Notes under the pieces: model-generated | What the model was told of the DNA's origin: nothing | The model's input: only the letters and a program-made list of their open reading frames with translations | The model's database searches: none | In this document: one piece after another, positions 48,001 through 56,747 of the stretch | Numbering within the stretch: position 1 is the stretch's first letter | Layout of the letters: every line of letters begins with the position of its first letter | Translations under genes and position numbers: made by a program | Assembly: GCF_900475415.1 (NCBI RefSeq) | Contig: NZ_LS483388.1 | Coordinates: 1,350,001 to 1,414,000 of the forward strand | Length of the DNA stretch: 64,000 bases | Direction of reading: 5' to 3' | Source: Streptococcus porcinus | Lineage (GTDB): Bacteria; Bacillota; Bacilli; Lactobacillales; Streptococcaceae

Positions 48001-48629
48001 GCCGCCTGCTTTTCTAAAGGACCTACTTGAGTTTCTAATTCATAAATAATATCATCTAAGCGATCCAAATTATCCTGAGTTTGGGTCAGTTTACTTTGTG
48101 TTTCTTTTTTTCGTGTTTTATATTTGAGTACTCCAGCTGCTTCTTCAAAGATTGCTCGTCTTTCTTCTGGTTTGCTGTTAAAAATTTCTTCAACACGCCC
48201 TTGAGAAATGATTGAGAAAGAATCTCGCCCTAAGCCAGTATCCATAAATAAATCATGAATGTCTCGCAAGCGAACTTTTTTACCATCGATGAGGTAATCA
48301 CTGTCTCCATTTCGATAAATATGTCGCTCTACACGGATTTCTTTACCAGCAGCTTTAATAAACTCGTCTGAGTTGTCTAAAACAATGGCTACTTCAGCAA
48401 AATTAAGAGCATTACGGCTCTCAGTTCCTGCAAAAATAATATCGGGCATTTTACCGCCACGTAAGCTTTTAGCACTAGACTCACCCAAGGCCCAGCGCAA
48501 ACTTTCAGTGATATTTGATTTACCTGACCCATTAGGACCAACAACTGCAGTAACACCTTTTTCAAATTCGATTTTGGTCTTATCTGCAAACGATTTGAAG
48601 CCCTGCATTTCAATTTTTTTTAAAAACAT
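45084..48629 (-). CDS. smc: Chromosome partition protein SMC
   Basis: The 1181-residue ATPase organises and segregates the chromosome with ScpA and ScpB. The N-terminal Walker A is VVGPNGSGKSNITESLRW. Two long coiled coils surround a hinge near residues 520-640. The C-terminal signature is SLNLMSGGEKALSALALLFA, with Walker B FVILDEVEAALDEAN. Length is full. It begins right after the rnc stop, so the two are coupled. Confidence 0.97.
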   Translation of the reverse strand: MFLKKIEMQGFKSFADKTKIEFEKGVTAVVGPNGSGKSNITESLRWALGESSAKSLRGGKMPDIIFAGTESRNALNFAEVAIVLDNSDEFIKAAGKEIRVERHIYRNGDSDYLIDGKKVRLRDIHDLFMDTGLGRDSFSIISQGRVEEIFNSKPEERRAIFEEAAGVLKYKTRKKETQSKLTQTQDNLDRLDDIIYELETQVGPLEKQAAVAREYNQLEGERQVLHLSILVEDVRKDKKQLSQLQMSLEELQKELKEYHQHRELLEAKNQKLKEKRQALNRETESKQAELLELTRALADLEKQIDLIKLETSQKNEKKAEASSQIAELEAEISILRSAEKQKHEILEQLVVSNHENTMALEELQESLQRFSGDPDQLIEQLREDYLALMQKEASLSNQLTLLTSEIEKDNQEQEDQLKAFSEQEKHVAMLEKEHQALLVAYHECSQKLQELLGDYQAKKSQLQDQKESYQDEQGKLFDLLDQKKAKEARLNSLEAIQKNHSQFYAGVRAVLQASNQLSGILGAVSEHLSFDRKYQTALEIALGASSQNIIVENEAAAKEAIAFLKRTKQGRATFLPLTTLKPRYLSESQERQVQSSPGFLGSAESLVSYDSHLAVIFKNLLNTTLIFDSIDNANKAAKLLQYKVRIVTLDGTELRPGGSFAGGANRQSNTTFIKPEIDSLQVSLRELNQHLLEQEKVVAHIQTSLQAAENQLLKLKDSGERARQEEQEVSFKAKQLQERLTDSQEILANMTKIQSQSRERDFQTQKVHLDQELERINQRKDSLSQEIESIKSNKDTINQKKAALTEELAQARLSQRDLANEKRFEESNLDRLENERQIKEEKVAQLKDLLSNHISEEDIDRLPSLEEGLLEIAERKTQVEQKLVGLRFETEDYQAQLEELEVKLQQEQSKSEVFIRQQSRLEAEQEQVSGRLRTHAKVLSEEFQLSFEEAQAKSHQVENLAQAKEKLSKLRRQIKALGPVNSDAIAQYEEVSERLTFLIGQKEDLNKAKNMLLDTIHQMDSEVKARFKVTFEAIRNSFQETFKQMFGGGSADLILTDGDLLTAGIDISVQPPGKKIQSLNLMSGGEKALSALALLFAIIRVKTIPFVILDEVEAALDEANVKRFGDYLNRFDKDSQFIVVTHRKGTMAAADSIYGITMQESGVSKVVSVKLKDSEKLSFLN

Positions 48630-49322
48630 TTATTCCTCACTTAAGTGTTCAAGGGCTTTTTTTGCAGCATTTTGTTCAGCAATCTTTTTTGATTTACCGA
48701 TTCCTCTGCTGATAACTTCTTGATTAACCAAGATAGCAACCTCGAATTGTTTAGCATGTGCTGGGCCACTTTCTTTAACGACTTGATAGTCAATTTGGAC
48801 ATCACCTTTTGCCTGCAAAACTTCTTGAAGGCCTGTCTTGTAGTCTTTGACTTTCTCAAAATTACCTTTTTCAACCTGCGAAATCATGACTTGATTAAGA
48901 AAAAGTCGGACTTCCTCAATTCCCTTATCTAATAGCAGTGCACCTAAAAAAGCTTCAAACAGGTCTCCTAGGATAGTATCACGATTGCGACCTCCTGATT
49001 TTTCCTCACCTTTTCCCAACTTAATATAGGTATCAAAAGAACAAAAGCGAGAAAAACCTGCTAAACTTTCTTCACGAACAATCATTGACCGTAACTTTGA
49101 AAGATCACCTTCAGGCTTATGTGGGTACTTTTTAAATAAATATTCTGAAATAATCAGTTGCAGAACGGCGTCTCCTAAAAATTCCAAACGTTCATTATGT
49201 GAAATGTTTAGGAGACGATGCTCATTTGCATAGGAAGTATGGGTAAAGGCTGTTTCAAGTAAGTCCTGATCATTAAATACAATATTAAAAGTCTCCTTGA
49301 GTAAGGCTTTAAGTTTTTTCAT
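48630..49322 (-). CDS. rnc: Ribonuclease III
   Basis: The 230-residue enzyme cleaves double-stranded RNA in rRNA and mRNA processing. The catalytic signature is [14 protein letters not shown], with [15 protein letters not shown] supplying the second set of acidic residues. A C-terminal double-stranded RNA-binding domain ([19 protein letters not shown]) ends in the conserved [19 protein letters not shown] precedes the ATG. It leads the rnc-smc-HAD-HAD-ftsY series. Confidence 0.96.
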   Translation of the reverse strand: MKKLKALLKETFNIVFNDQDLLETAFTHTSYANEHRLLNISHNERLEFLGDAVLQLIISEYLFKKYPHKPEGDLSKLRSMIVREESLAGFSRFCSFDTYIKLGKGEEKSGGRNRDTILGDLFEAFLGALLLDKGIEEVRLFLNQVMISQVEKGNFEKVKDYKTGLQEVLQAKGDVQIDYQVVKESGPAHAKQFEVAILVNQEVISRGIGKSKKIAEQNAAKKALEHLSEE

Positions 49323-49367
49323 GATTTCTCCTTTTCAGTTAACTGCACATAGACATTCCTATTATAA

Positions 49368-49408
49368 CAAAAAAAGCTGTGGGGTGCTTGTCCCACCAGC
49401 TTTTTTTC
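49368..49408 (-). terminator. Terminator of the vicRKX operon
   Basis: AAAAAAAGCTG pairs with CAGCTTTTTTT, with an inner GGG/CCC. The hairpin lies about 20 bp past the vicX stop and before the rnc promoter. Confidence 0.8.
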
Positions 49409-49426
49409 ATCTTCAACTCATTGTGA

Positions 49427-50239
49427 CTAAATATCTGTTAAGGAGCAAGCACTATCTGGCGATGTATCATATACTTTAAAGTCAGTTCCTACTGCTAAAT
49501 CCGCCATCGCTAATTGATTTTCCATTGTCATGTGAGCTAATTCTTTTATGTTATTTTCCTTACTCAGGTGCCCAAGGAAAATTTTCTTAGTCTTATAACC
49601 TATGCTGCGAATCATAGCTCCAGCACCATCTTCATTTGACAAGTGGCCCTTATCAGATAAAATCCGCTGTTTTAAACTCCATGGATAAGAGCCTGATCTT
49701 AAAATCTCAATATCATGATTTGATTCAATCAAATAAGCATCTGCATTATCAATAATGCCAGACATACGATCACTCACATAACCAGTATCTGTTAACATAA
49801 CAAATGATTTATTATCTTTCATAAAACGGTAAAATTGGGGATCTGCCGCATCGTGACTAACACCAAAACTTTCAATATCAAGATCTCCAAACGTCATGAC
49901 CTTATCACGGTCAAAAATATATTTTTGATTCGAATCAATTTTTCCAATCATATTTCTATCATCAATAATCTGCCACGTTTTTTGGTTAGCATAAATATCA
50001 AGATGATACTTACGAGCAAGGACACCGACTCCTTTTATATGATCAGAATGTTCATGTGTAATTAATATAGCATCTAAATCTTCTGGCTTCCGATCTATTT
50101 CTGCTAAGAGACTGGTAATTTTTTTACCAGTCAAACCTGCATCAACAAGAATCCGTTTTTTAGGGGTTTCTAAATAGAAACTATTACCCGTAGAACCCGA
50201 TGCTAAAATACTATATTTAAATCCTTCTTGTTCTAGCAT
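49427..50239 (-). CDS. vicX: Metallo-beta-lactamase-fold protein VicX (WalJ/YycJ)
   Basis: The 270-residue cytoplasmic hydrolase has ILASGSTGNSFYLET and the metal motif ILITHEHSDHIKGVG (HxHxDH) near residue 60. It is the YycJ/WalJ family, cotranscribed with the essential VicRK system and implicated as a 5'-3' nuclease in DNA repair. The ATG follows the vicK stop with no gap, and its ribosome binding site (GGGAGG) lies in vicK. Confidence 0.93.
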   Translation of the reverse strand: MLEQEGFKYSILASGSTGNSFYLETPKKRILVDAGLTGKKITSLLAEIDRKPEDLDAILITHEHSDHIKGVGVLARKYHLDIYANQKTWQIIDDRNMIGKIDSNQKYIFDRDKVMTFGDLDIESFGVSHDAADPQFYRFMKDNKSFVMLTDTGYVSDRMSGIIDNADAYLIESNHDIEILRSGSYPWSLKQRILSDKGHLSNEDGAGAMIRSIGYKTKKIFLGHLSKENNIKELAHMTMENQLAMADLAVGTDFKVYDTSPDSACSLTDI

Positions 50240-51598
50240 TTAATCAATATCGTCCTCCCATTCATCAACATCATCTGACATCACATCTTTGTCATAAGGA
50301 AGAACAATTGTAAAGGTCGAACCCTTACCGTAATCACTTTTAGCCCAAATAAAGCCCTTATGTTGTTTGACAATCTCTTTTGCAATAGCCAACCCTAGTC
50401 CTGTTCCACCCTGCGCCCGGCTACGTGCTTTATCAACACGATAGAATCGGTCGAAAATTAAAGGGAGATCTTTTTTAGGAATTCCTAAACCTTGATCAGA
50501 AATGGAGATAATTAGCTGGCTATCAGTAGTTTTCATTTTAACTCGAATTTTACCTCCATCAGGAGAATATTTAATAGCATTATTTAAAATATTTTCAATG
50601 ACCTGGGTCATCTTATCATTATCAATTTCTAACCAAATTGACTTTATGGGATAATCACGGATTATCTCATATGTCTTACCGGCAACTGTATTTTGGTTGC
50701 GAACCAAATCAAATCGATTTAAGATTGAGGTCATAAAAGCTGTAAAGTTAGTCATCTCAACGGCTAACGCTGTCACCTGATTATCTATTCGTGACAAATT
50801 CAAAAGATCGGAAATCATCCGCATCATCCGATTAGTTTCATCAAGTGAAACTTTAATAAAACTTGGAGCAATGTCCTCTTTTAAGGCTCCCTCATCAAGT
50901 GCTTCCAGGTATGATTTAACCGAAGTCAAAGGAGTTCTCAGCTCATGGCTAACGTTGGAAACAAAAAGACGACGCTCCCTTTCTTCTTTTTCTTGTTCAG
51001 TAGTGTCGTGCAATACGACGACCAAACCTGAAATAAAGCCACTTTCACGTCTATTCAGTGCGAAACGCAAGCGCAATGTGATAAATTCGCCTGTCTCATC
51101 ACGCCGATTTATGGTAACAATTGGTGTTTGAGACACTAATTCCCTATAAGTATAAGGAGATTCACTACCCAAAAGATCAGTTATATTCTTTGTAAGGGCC
51201 TCCTCACGACTGATGTTCATCTGTTTTTGTGCTGTTTCATTAATCATCATAATCTGACCAGTTCGGTCAGTCGCTAAAACACCATCACTCATATAAGCCA
51301 AAATGCTAGCCAGACGATTCTTCTCCTGAGCTAAATTTTCATGGGTGAGACGAAAAACATCTGATAGATCATTAAGTTGTTCTGATAGGTCAATTAATTC
51401 AATGTCTGCTTTGCTATTAATATCATCAGTATAACGACCGTTAATCAAATCACGAATTTTGTGACTCATTTGTCTGATAATTTTAGCATTACGATAATCG
51501 CGAACAGCTAAATAAATAAAATAGATAGCAACAAAAATCAATAAGAAGAGTATTGCTAATTCAAATAAAGATAAATTTCCAACAATGTCTCTAGTCAT
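50240..51598 (-). CDS. vicK: Histidine kinase VicK (WalK)
   Basis: The 452-residue kinase has one N-terminal membrane helix ([20 protein letters not shown]), as in streptococcal VicK and unlike the two-helix WalK of Bacillus. A HAMP-like linker and a PAS domain ([19 protein letters not shown]) follow. The H box is [19 protein letters not shown], and the ATPase domain has [13 protein letters not shown] and [12 protein letters not shown]. It controls cell-wall hydrolases and surface traits. It overlaps vicR by 8 bp. Confidence 0.96.
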   Translation of the reverse strand: MTRDIVGNLSLFELAILFLLIFVAIYFIYLAVRDYRNAKIIRQMSHKIRDLINGRYTDDINSKADIELIDLSEQLNDLSDVFRLTHENLAQEKNRLASILAYMSDGVLATDRTGQIMMINETAQKQMNISREEALTKNITDLLGSESPYTYRELVSQTPIVTINRRDETGEFITLRLRFALNRRESGFISGLVVVLHDTTEQEKEERERRLFVSNVSHELRTPLTSVKSYLEALDEGALKEDIAPSFIKVSLDETNRMMRMISDLLNLSRIDNQVTALAVEMTNFTAFMTSILNRFDLVRNQNTVAGKTYEIIRDYPIKSIWLEIDNDKMTQVIENILNNAIKYSPDGGKIRVKMKTTDSQLIISISDQGLGIPKKDLPLIFDRFYRVDKARSRAQGGTGLGLAIAKEIVKQHKGFIWAKSDYGKGSTFTIVLPYDKDVMSDDVDEWEDDID

Positions 51599-52301
51599 GC
51601 TGTTTCATATAATAACCAACGCCACGTCTTGTCAAAATATATTCAGGACGGCTTGGTGTGTCTTCTATTTTTTCTCTCAAACGTCGTACGGTAACATCAA
51701 CAGTTCTCACATCACCAAAATAATCATAGCCCCAGACGGTTTCTAATAAATGTTCACGGGTCATAACTTGCCCAATATGATTTGCTAAATGATGTAATAA
51801 TTCAAATTCGCGATGTGTCAGTTCAACTTCTTTGCCATATTTTTTAGCCAAGAAAGCATCTGGTAGAATCTGGAGATTACCGATAGTTAATTCTTGATTT
51901 CCTGAAGAAGCATTTTCTTCAGCAACAGCTGTTTCAATCGTCTCAGTACGTCGCAAATGAGCTTTAACACGCGCTAGGAGCTCACGATTTGAAAAAGGTT
52001 TTGTCACGTAATCATCCGCACCGATTTCTAAACCAATCACCTTATCAAATTCACTATCTTTTGCAGAAAGCATGATAATAGGGATATGACTGGTTTTTCG
52101 GATTTCTTTTGCGACTTCAAGACCATCCATCTCTGGTAACATTAAATCCAAAATAACCAAGTCAGGTTTATCTTCTTCGAAGATTGTAATGGCTTCTCGG
52201 CCATCAAAAGCCGTCATAATATCATAACCTTCTTTGGTCAAATTAAACTTTATAATATCTGAAATAGGTTTTTCATCGTCTACAATGAGGATTTTTTTCA
52301 T
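51591..52301 (-). CDS. vicR: Response regulator VicR (WalR)
   Basis: The 236-residue OmpR-family regulator has receiver motifs [29 protein letters not shown] (phospho-acceptor Asp near 52) and [14 protein letters not shown]. Its winged helix has [18 protein letters not shown] and [17 protein letters not shown]. VicR is essential in most streptococci and controls pcsB and other wall genes. It is the first gene of vicRKX. Confidence 0.97.
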   Translation of the reverse strand: MKKILIVDDEKPISDIIKFNLTKEGYDIMTAFDGREAITIFEEDKPDLVILDLMLPEMDGLEVAKEIRKTSHIPIIMLSAKDSEFDKVIGLEIGADDYVTKPFSNRELLARVKAHLRRTETIETAVAEENASSGNQELTIGNLQILPDAFLAKKYGKEVELTHREFELLHHLANHIGQVMTREHLLETVWGYDYFGDVRTVDVTVRRLREKIEDTPSRPEYILTRRGVGYYMKQHD

Positions 52302-52463
52302 TAATTTATGTTCTCCTATTTATTTTTTGGTAATAAGGCTAAGACCTTAAAAAATTTTTGTGTATACACTCTTCCTATACTAATGTCTCTATGATTATAC
52401 CAAATTTTATTGGCAAAAGACAATGCAAGCTATTATTTAGGTGATTTTCTTCACGATACTCTA

Positions 52464-52507
52464 AATATTCTGAAAATATTGACAAAGAAGTTTTCCTATG
52501 ATAAAAT
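52464..52507 (+). promoter_or_regulatory. Promoter of the amino-acid ABC operon with a CodY-like box
   Basis: TTGACA at 52479-52484 is followed after exactly 17 bases by TAAAAT at 52502-52507. Just before the -35, AATATTCTGAAAATA (52464-52478) fits the CodY box AATTTTCWGAAAATT at 13 of 15 bases. CodY would shut off uptake when branched-chain amino acids are plentiful. Confidence 0.7.
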
Positions 52508-52561
52508 AATTCCACTGTTCATATGTTAGATTTTCTAACATTTATTATAAAGGAGAATCTT

Positions 52562-53341
52562 ATGGCACTCATTGAATTTAAAAACGTTAATAAGCATTAT
52601 GGGGATTTCCACGCTTTAAAAAACATTAATTTAACTATCGACAAAGGACAAGTAGTAGTTTTATTAGGTCCATCTGGTTCTGGAAAGTCTACTCTTATTC
52701 GTACCATTAATGGCTTAGAAAAGATTGAAAATGGTAGCTTGATCGTTAATGGGCACCAAATTGTTAATAGTTCCGCCAAAGATTTAGTAACCCTACGTAA
52801 AGAAGTTGGAATGGTATTTCAACACTTTAATCTTTATCCCCACAAAACTGTGTTAGAAAATGTTACTTTAGCTCCTATCAAAGTTCTAGGACAGTCTAAA
52901 GCAGAAGCTGAAAAAATAGCTGAAAAATACCTAACCTTTGTTAATATGTGGGATCGTAAAGATTCTTATCCTTCTATGTTGTCAGGTGGTCAAAAGCAAA
53001 GAATTGCTATTGCACGCGGGCTAGCTATGCAACCTGAATTACTACTATTTGATGAACCTACTTCTGCTCTTGATCCTGAAACAATTGGTGATGTTTTAGC
53101 AGTCATGCAAAATCTTGCTGCCGATGGCACTAACATGATTGTCGTTACACACGAAATGGGATTCGCAAGGGAAGTTGCCGACAGGATTATCTTTATGGCG
53201 GACGGTGAAGTGTTAGAGGATACAACAGATGTTGCAGGTTTCTTTGATAATCCTAAAGAACCTCGTGCTAAGCAATTTCTAAGTAAAATCATTAACCACA
53301 CCAGTGAAAAAGTCCAAGCTAAGAAAAAATCTCGCCCATAA
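52562..53341 (+). CDS. Polar amino-acid ABC transporter ATP-binding protein
   Basis: The 259-residue ATPase has Walker A LGPSGSGKSTLIRTING, the Q-loop VGMVFQHFNLYPHKT, the signature MLSGGQKQRIAIARGL and Walker [15 protein letters not shown]. These are typical of the GlnQ/HisP group. GGAGA lies just before the ATG at 52562; the longer frame from 52523 lacks a site. It leads a four-gene operon with a binding protein and two permeases. Glutamine or glutamate is likely but not proven. Confidence 0.92.
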   Translation: MALIEFKNVNKHYGDFHALKNINLTIDKGQVVVLLGPSGSGKSTLIRTINGLEKIENGSLIVNGHQIVNSSAKDLVTLRKEVGMVFQHFNLYPHKTVLENVTLAPIKVLGQSKAEAEKIAEKYLTFVNMWDRKDSYPSMLSGGQKQRIAIARGLAMQPELLLFDEPTSALDPETIGDVLAVMQNLAADGTNMIVVTHEMGFAREVADRIIFMADGEVLEDTTDVAGFFDNPKEPRAKQFLSKIINHTSEKVQAKKKSRP

Positions 53342-53353
53342 GGAGGAGCCTAG

Positions 53354-54172
53354 ATGACCTATAAAAAAAAATGGATTCTTTTAAGCCTTTTGGCTTTTTT
53401 CTGTCTATCTCAATTAACCTTACCAAGTGTCAAAGCTACTGAGAACAAGTGGGTAAATAGCTCTGCTATTAAAAAAATTAAAAAATCAGGTGTTTTGAGA
53501 ATAGGAGTCAAGCAAGACGTGCCAAACTTTGGTTACTATAGCCCTAATAGTGGTCAATATGAAGGTATGGAAGTTGATATTGCTAGGAAAATCGCTAAAT
53601 CACTAAAGGTTAAGCCTGTCTTTACTGCTGTAACTGCTCAGACACGTGAAGCCCTTTTGGATAATGGTCAATTAGATATTATCATTGCTACCTATACTAT
53701 CACTCCTGAACGACAAGCTAGCTACTCCTTCTCTAAACCTTATTACCGCGATGAAATTGGCTTTCTCGTTAATACTTCTCAAAAAGTAGCATCAATCAAA
53801 GACCTAAACCACGCAACTATCGGTGTGGCCCAGGGATCAACTACTAAAGCTGCAATTGAGGAATATGCTAGAAACAAAAAACTCACATTTAAATTTGTTC
53901 AACTAGGATCTTACCCCGAATTAGCCATTTCTCTTTATGCTAAACGGATTAAAGCATTTTCTGTTGACAAATCTATTCTAACGGGCTATGTCAGCAAACA
54001 GTCACAAATTTTATCAGATGGTTTTAACCAACAATCTTACGGTATTGCTAGCTCAAAAACTAATCAAAACTTAACCAAGTATATCAATGAATTAATTACT
54101 AAATGGTCAACTGATGGTAGTTTGAAAAAAATCTATCGTAAATACCATTTGAAACCTGCTAAAGCTGAATAA
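53354..54172 (+). CDS. Amino-acid ABC transporter substrate-binding protein
   Basis: The 272-residue family 3 solute-binding protein has an N-terminal signal (KKKWILLSLLAFFCLSQLTL) with probable cleavage after VKA near residue 29. RIGVKQDVPNFGYYSPNSG, EGMEVDIARKIAK and DIIIATYTITPERQASYSFS are family motifs. It has no proper lipobox, because the only Cys is preceded by AFF, so how it is held at the membrane is unclear. It lies 12 bp after the ATPase gene. Confidence 0.9.
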   Translation: MTYKKKWILLSLLAFFCLSQLTLPSVKATENKWVNSSAIKKIKKSGVLRIGVKQDVPNFGYYSPNSGQYEGMEVDIARKIAKSLKVKPVFTAVTAQTREALLDNGQLDIIIATYTITPERQASYSFSKPYYRDEIGFLVNTSQKVASIKDLNHATIGVAQGSTTKAAIEEYARNKKLTFKFVQLGSYPELAISLYAKRIKAFSVDKSILTGYVSKQSQILSDGFNQQSYGIASSKTNQNLTKYINELITKWSTDGSLKKIYRKYHLKPAKAE

Positions 54173-54189
54173 GATGAAAGGAGCTAATC

Positions 54190-54894
54190 ATGACCTATTT
54201 ACTAACAGTTGAAAGTCCATTTGCTCTTTCAAAATGGCAAGCTTTTTTTGCAAATTTCCCTCTCTTTGCTAAAGCTTTTTTATACACTCTTGGCATGTCG
54301 ATTGGAGCTTTAATTTTAGCCTTAGTTCTGGGGATTCTTTTTGGAGCCTTATCGACTTCTAAGAAAAAAGGCTATCGAACTTGTGCTCGAGTCTATGTTG
54401 AACTCTACCAAAACACTCCACTTCTAGTACAACTCGTTTTTGTCTATTACGGGTTAGCAATCATAAGTAATGGTCATATTATGATTTCAAGCTTCTTTAC
54501 AGCAGTTCTTTGCGTTGGAGTTTACCATGGTGCTTACATTGCTGAAGTTATTCGTTCTGGTATTGAAGCTGTCCCTAAAGGGCAAATTGAAGCTTCTCTT
54601 TCACAAGGATTTACCTATGAACAAACGATGAGCTTAATCGTGCTCCCTCAGGCGGTGCGGACAATTCTACCACCGATGACTAACCAAGTCGTTAACCTTA
54701 TCAAAAATACATCCATTGTGGCCATAATTTCAGGTGCAGATATTATGTTTACTGCTAAAGCATGGGCCTATGAAAGTACTAATTATGTCCCAGCTTTCGC
54801 CGGAGCAGCCATCTTATACTTCATTATGTGCTTCCCACTTGCCAACTGGGCACGTCGAAAAGAAGAAGCAAACAAAAAAACCTATTCAGTCTAA
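54190..54894 (+). CDS. Amino-acid ABC transporter permease (first)
   Basis: The 234-residue membrane protein of the HisM/GlnP group has about five spans and the EAA loop SGIEAVPKGQIEASLSQGFT, preceded by YHGAYIAEVIR. VELYQNTPLLVQLVFVYYG is the conserved segment near the first membrane domain. It forms the channel with the next gene's product. AAAGGAG precedes the ATG. Confidence 0.92.
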   Translation: MTYLLTVESPFALSKWQAFFANFPLFAKAFLYTLGMSIGALILALVLGILFGALSTSKKKGYRTCARVYVELYQNTPLLVQLVFVYYGLAIISNGHIMISSFFTAVLCVGVYHGAYIAEVIRSGIEAVPKGQIEASLSQGFTYEQTMSLIVLPQAVRTILPPMTNQVVNLIKNTSIVAIISGADIMFTAKAWAYESTNYVPAFAGAAILYFIMCFPLANWARRKEEANKKTYSV

Positions 54895-54909
54895 TAAGGA
54901 GGAAAGTTC

Positions 54910-55557
54910 ATGTCTCAATTATTTACAACCGCAAACCTTTCCTTTATTTTTCAAGGCCTAGGTCTCACTTTGTATATTTCATTTATTTCCATCGTTTTAT
55001 CCACCCTTTTTGGTACCATATTAGCCATTATGCGTAACGGAAAAAACAAGTTTGTCAAATTACTAGCCAGTATTTATATCGAATTTGTCCGAAATGTCCC
55101 TAACCTCTTGTGGATATTTATCATCTTCTTAGTCTTTCAGATGAAGTCAACACCAGCTGGTATCACTGCTTTTACTGTATTTACCTCAGCGGCGCTAGCA
55201 GAAATCATTCGTGGAGGTTTAAATGGTGTAGATAACGGTCAGACAGAGGCTGGGCTAGCCCAAGGCTTAAGTCCTAGTCAAGTCTTTCTACTAATTGTTT
55301 TCCCCCAAGCTTACCGAAAAATGTTACCTGCCATCATTTCTCAGTTTGTAACAGTTATTAAGGATACTTCCTTACTATATTCTGTTATTGCTATTCAAGA
55401 GCTTTTTGGTAAGAGTCAAATATTAATGGGAAACTATTTTCAAGCTGACCAAGTTTTTGCCCTTTATGCTTTAATCACCCTGATTTATTTTGTTATTAAC
55501 TTTACCATTTCAAGTCTATCAAGGCGTTTAGCAAAAAAATGGGCAAAGGCTAATTAA
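54910..55557 (+). CDS. Amino-acid ABC transporter permease (second)
   Basis: The 215-residue membrane protein is a paralogue of the preceding permease. YIEFVRNVPNLLWIFIIFLV and the EAA loop GGLNGVDNGQTEAGLAQGLS show the same group. It is the last gene of the operon, 15 bp after its partner, and GGAGG precedes the ATG. Confidence 0.92.
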   Translation: MSQLFTTANLSFIFQGLGLTLYISFISIVLSTLFGTILAIMRNGKNKFVKLLASIYIEFVRNVPNLLWIFIIFLVFQMKSTPAGITAFTVFTSAALAEIIRGGLNGVDNGQTEAGLAQGLSPSQVFLLIVFPQAYRKMLPAIISQFVTVIKDTSLLYSVIAIQELFGKSQILMGNYFQADQVFALYALITLIYFVINFTISSLSRRLAKKWAKAN

Positions 55558-55591
55558 GGCTGTATTGACACAGTAAGTAGAAGGTTATATC

Positions 55592-55626
55592 AAAAGAGAA
55601 ACTGAAAATCAGTTTCTCTTTTCTTT
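55592..55626. terminator. Terminator between the ABC operon and the DUF3114-like gene
   Basis: AAAAGAGAAACTGA/TCAGTTTCTCTTTT with an AAA loop, followed by CTTTTTTA on the plus strand. It is shared by convergent units and overlaps the end of the gene at 55609. Confidence 0.85.
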
Positions 55627-56634
55627 TTTAGTAAACAAGAGGTCAAACCATCTCAAAAAACGTACTTTCCAACAAAAGTAGAAACATCTTTTTTTAACAT
55701 GCCTATAACTAGATAATCCTTTTCTGGCAAAAGCTCCCTTATGATTAAAATAGGATAACTCAAAATCGTTAATCTGGCCTTGTGACCTTTTTTTTACGAT
55801 ATGTTTTGGTGAACGATAATCTTTCAAAACCTCTCGTCTAAATAAGGGATCATGTCTCCTAACAGGATCAACATCTAAATCCCAGTGTCGTTGACCAGCT
55901 GTTCCATAATTAAAACTAGCACCATTGACAATCCCAGTCTCTGTTATGACTTCTGCATCAAGTTCATTTAAAAAACGGCCATTACTTGCTAAGATAAATT
56001 CGGTGTGAAACCCCATCAATATCTTGATATTATGAGAAACTTGATTGTCTGGAAAGCTAATCTGGTTACCCGTCATCTTCAACTTATTATGTAGACGCGA
56101 CGATTCAGACAGTGAATAGTCGACAACATTTCGCCAAAAGGCAGGCCCCTTTTTGTGGCTTAAATAGTTTGCTAAAGCTTGACCATCTGTTTGCTGGTGT
56201 TTTCGATAATGGTGACGAAGATACTGCGCTTGCTGGCTCGAAATGACATAGCGAAATTGATGAATCCTTTTTTCTAATTTTCCCTCTTGGCAAAGCTTAT
56301 CACCAGGGAATGATTTATCAACTAGGGTAGCCAAACTCGACCAAAAACAATCATCTGGACTCAAAGAAGGGTGGAAATGGCTTAATAAATGTCTTGTTTC
56401 ATTAAGACTCCCACTTAAGTCACTTGGCATGGCAACCATGTCTAATAGTATTTTTAATAAAGCCCTACCTTCTAGAGTCTCACTGCTATAAGCCCAAAAA
56501 CGCCTAAAAAGAGAGGAGCCAATACGGTAGTCTATATCGCCATGTAAAGCAACTTCCTTTAAAATTTCTATTGGCCATCCCAAATGGTATAATTGTTTGA
56601 TTGTCACATACTTTTTGTGAAGGTCTACCTTCAT
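55609..56634 (-). CDS. DUF3114-like hypothetical protein
   Basis: I do not know the function of this 341-residue protein. It resembles the streptococcal DUF3114 proteins. It has no signal peptide or membrane span and is rich in His, Arg and aromatic residues. MGFHTEFILASNGRFLNELD and NGASFNYGTAGQRHWDLDVD in the middle look like a conserved core. The C terminus is strongly basic with aromatic residues (KKRCFYFCWKVRFLRWFDLL). It is a single-gene unit. Confidence 0.6.
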   Translation of the reverse strand: MKVDLHKKYVTIKQLYHLGWPIEILKEVALHGDIDYRIGSSLFRRFWAYSSETLEGRALLKILLDMVAMPSDLSGSLNETRHLLSHFHPSLSPDDCFWSSLATLVDKSFPGDKLCQEGKLEKRIHQFRYVISSQQAQYLRHHYRKHQQTDGQALANYLSHKKGPAFWRNVVDYSLSESSRLHNKLKMTGNQISFPDNQVSHNIKILMGFHTEFILASNGRFLNELDAEVITETGIVNGASFNYGTAGQRHWDLDVDPVRRHDPLFRREVLKDYRSPKHIVKKRSQGQINDFELSYFNHKGAFARKGLSSYRHVKKRCFYFCWKVRFLRWFDLLFTKKEKRN

Positions 56635-56709
56635 TTGCCCCTCCTTTTAAAAAGCTTTTTACTATTATATCCCAAATTAATAAATTTCTCTTTTTTTTGA
56701 TATTAAAAA

Positions 56710-56731
56710 ACTAGGTCACGTGTGACCTAGT
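56710..56731 (-). terminator. Terminator of the dhaKLM-glpF operon
   Basis: ACTAGGTCAC/GTGACCTAGT forms a near loopless 22-base palindrome followed on the minus strand by TTTTTAATA. It lies about 20 bp past the glpF stop. Confidence 0.8.
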
Positions 56732-56747
56732 CTTACCCTTAATTTAA

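Noticed and set aside
48373..48723. Plus-strand open frame across the smc/rnc junction
   Set aside because: It runs antisense through the essential smc Walker A region and the rnc end, with no supporting signals.
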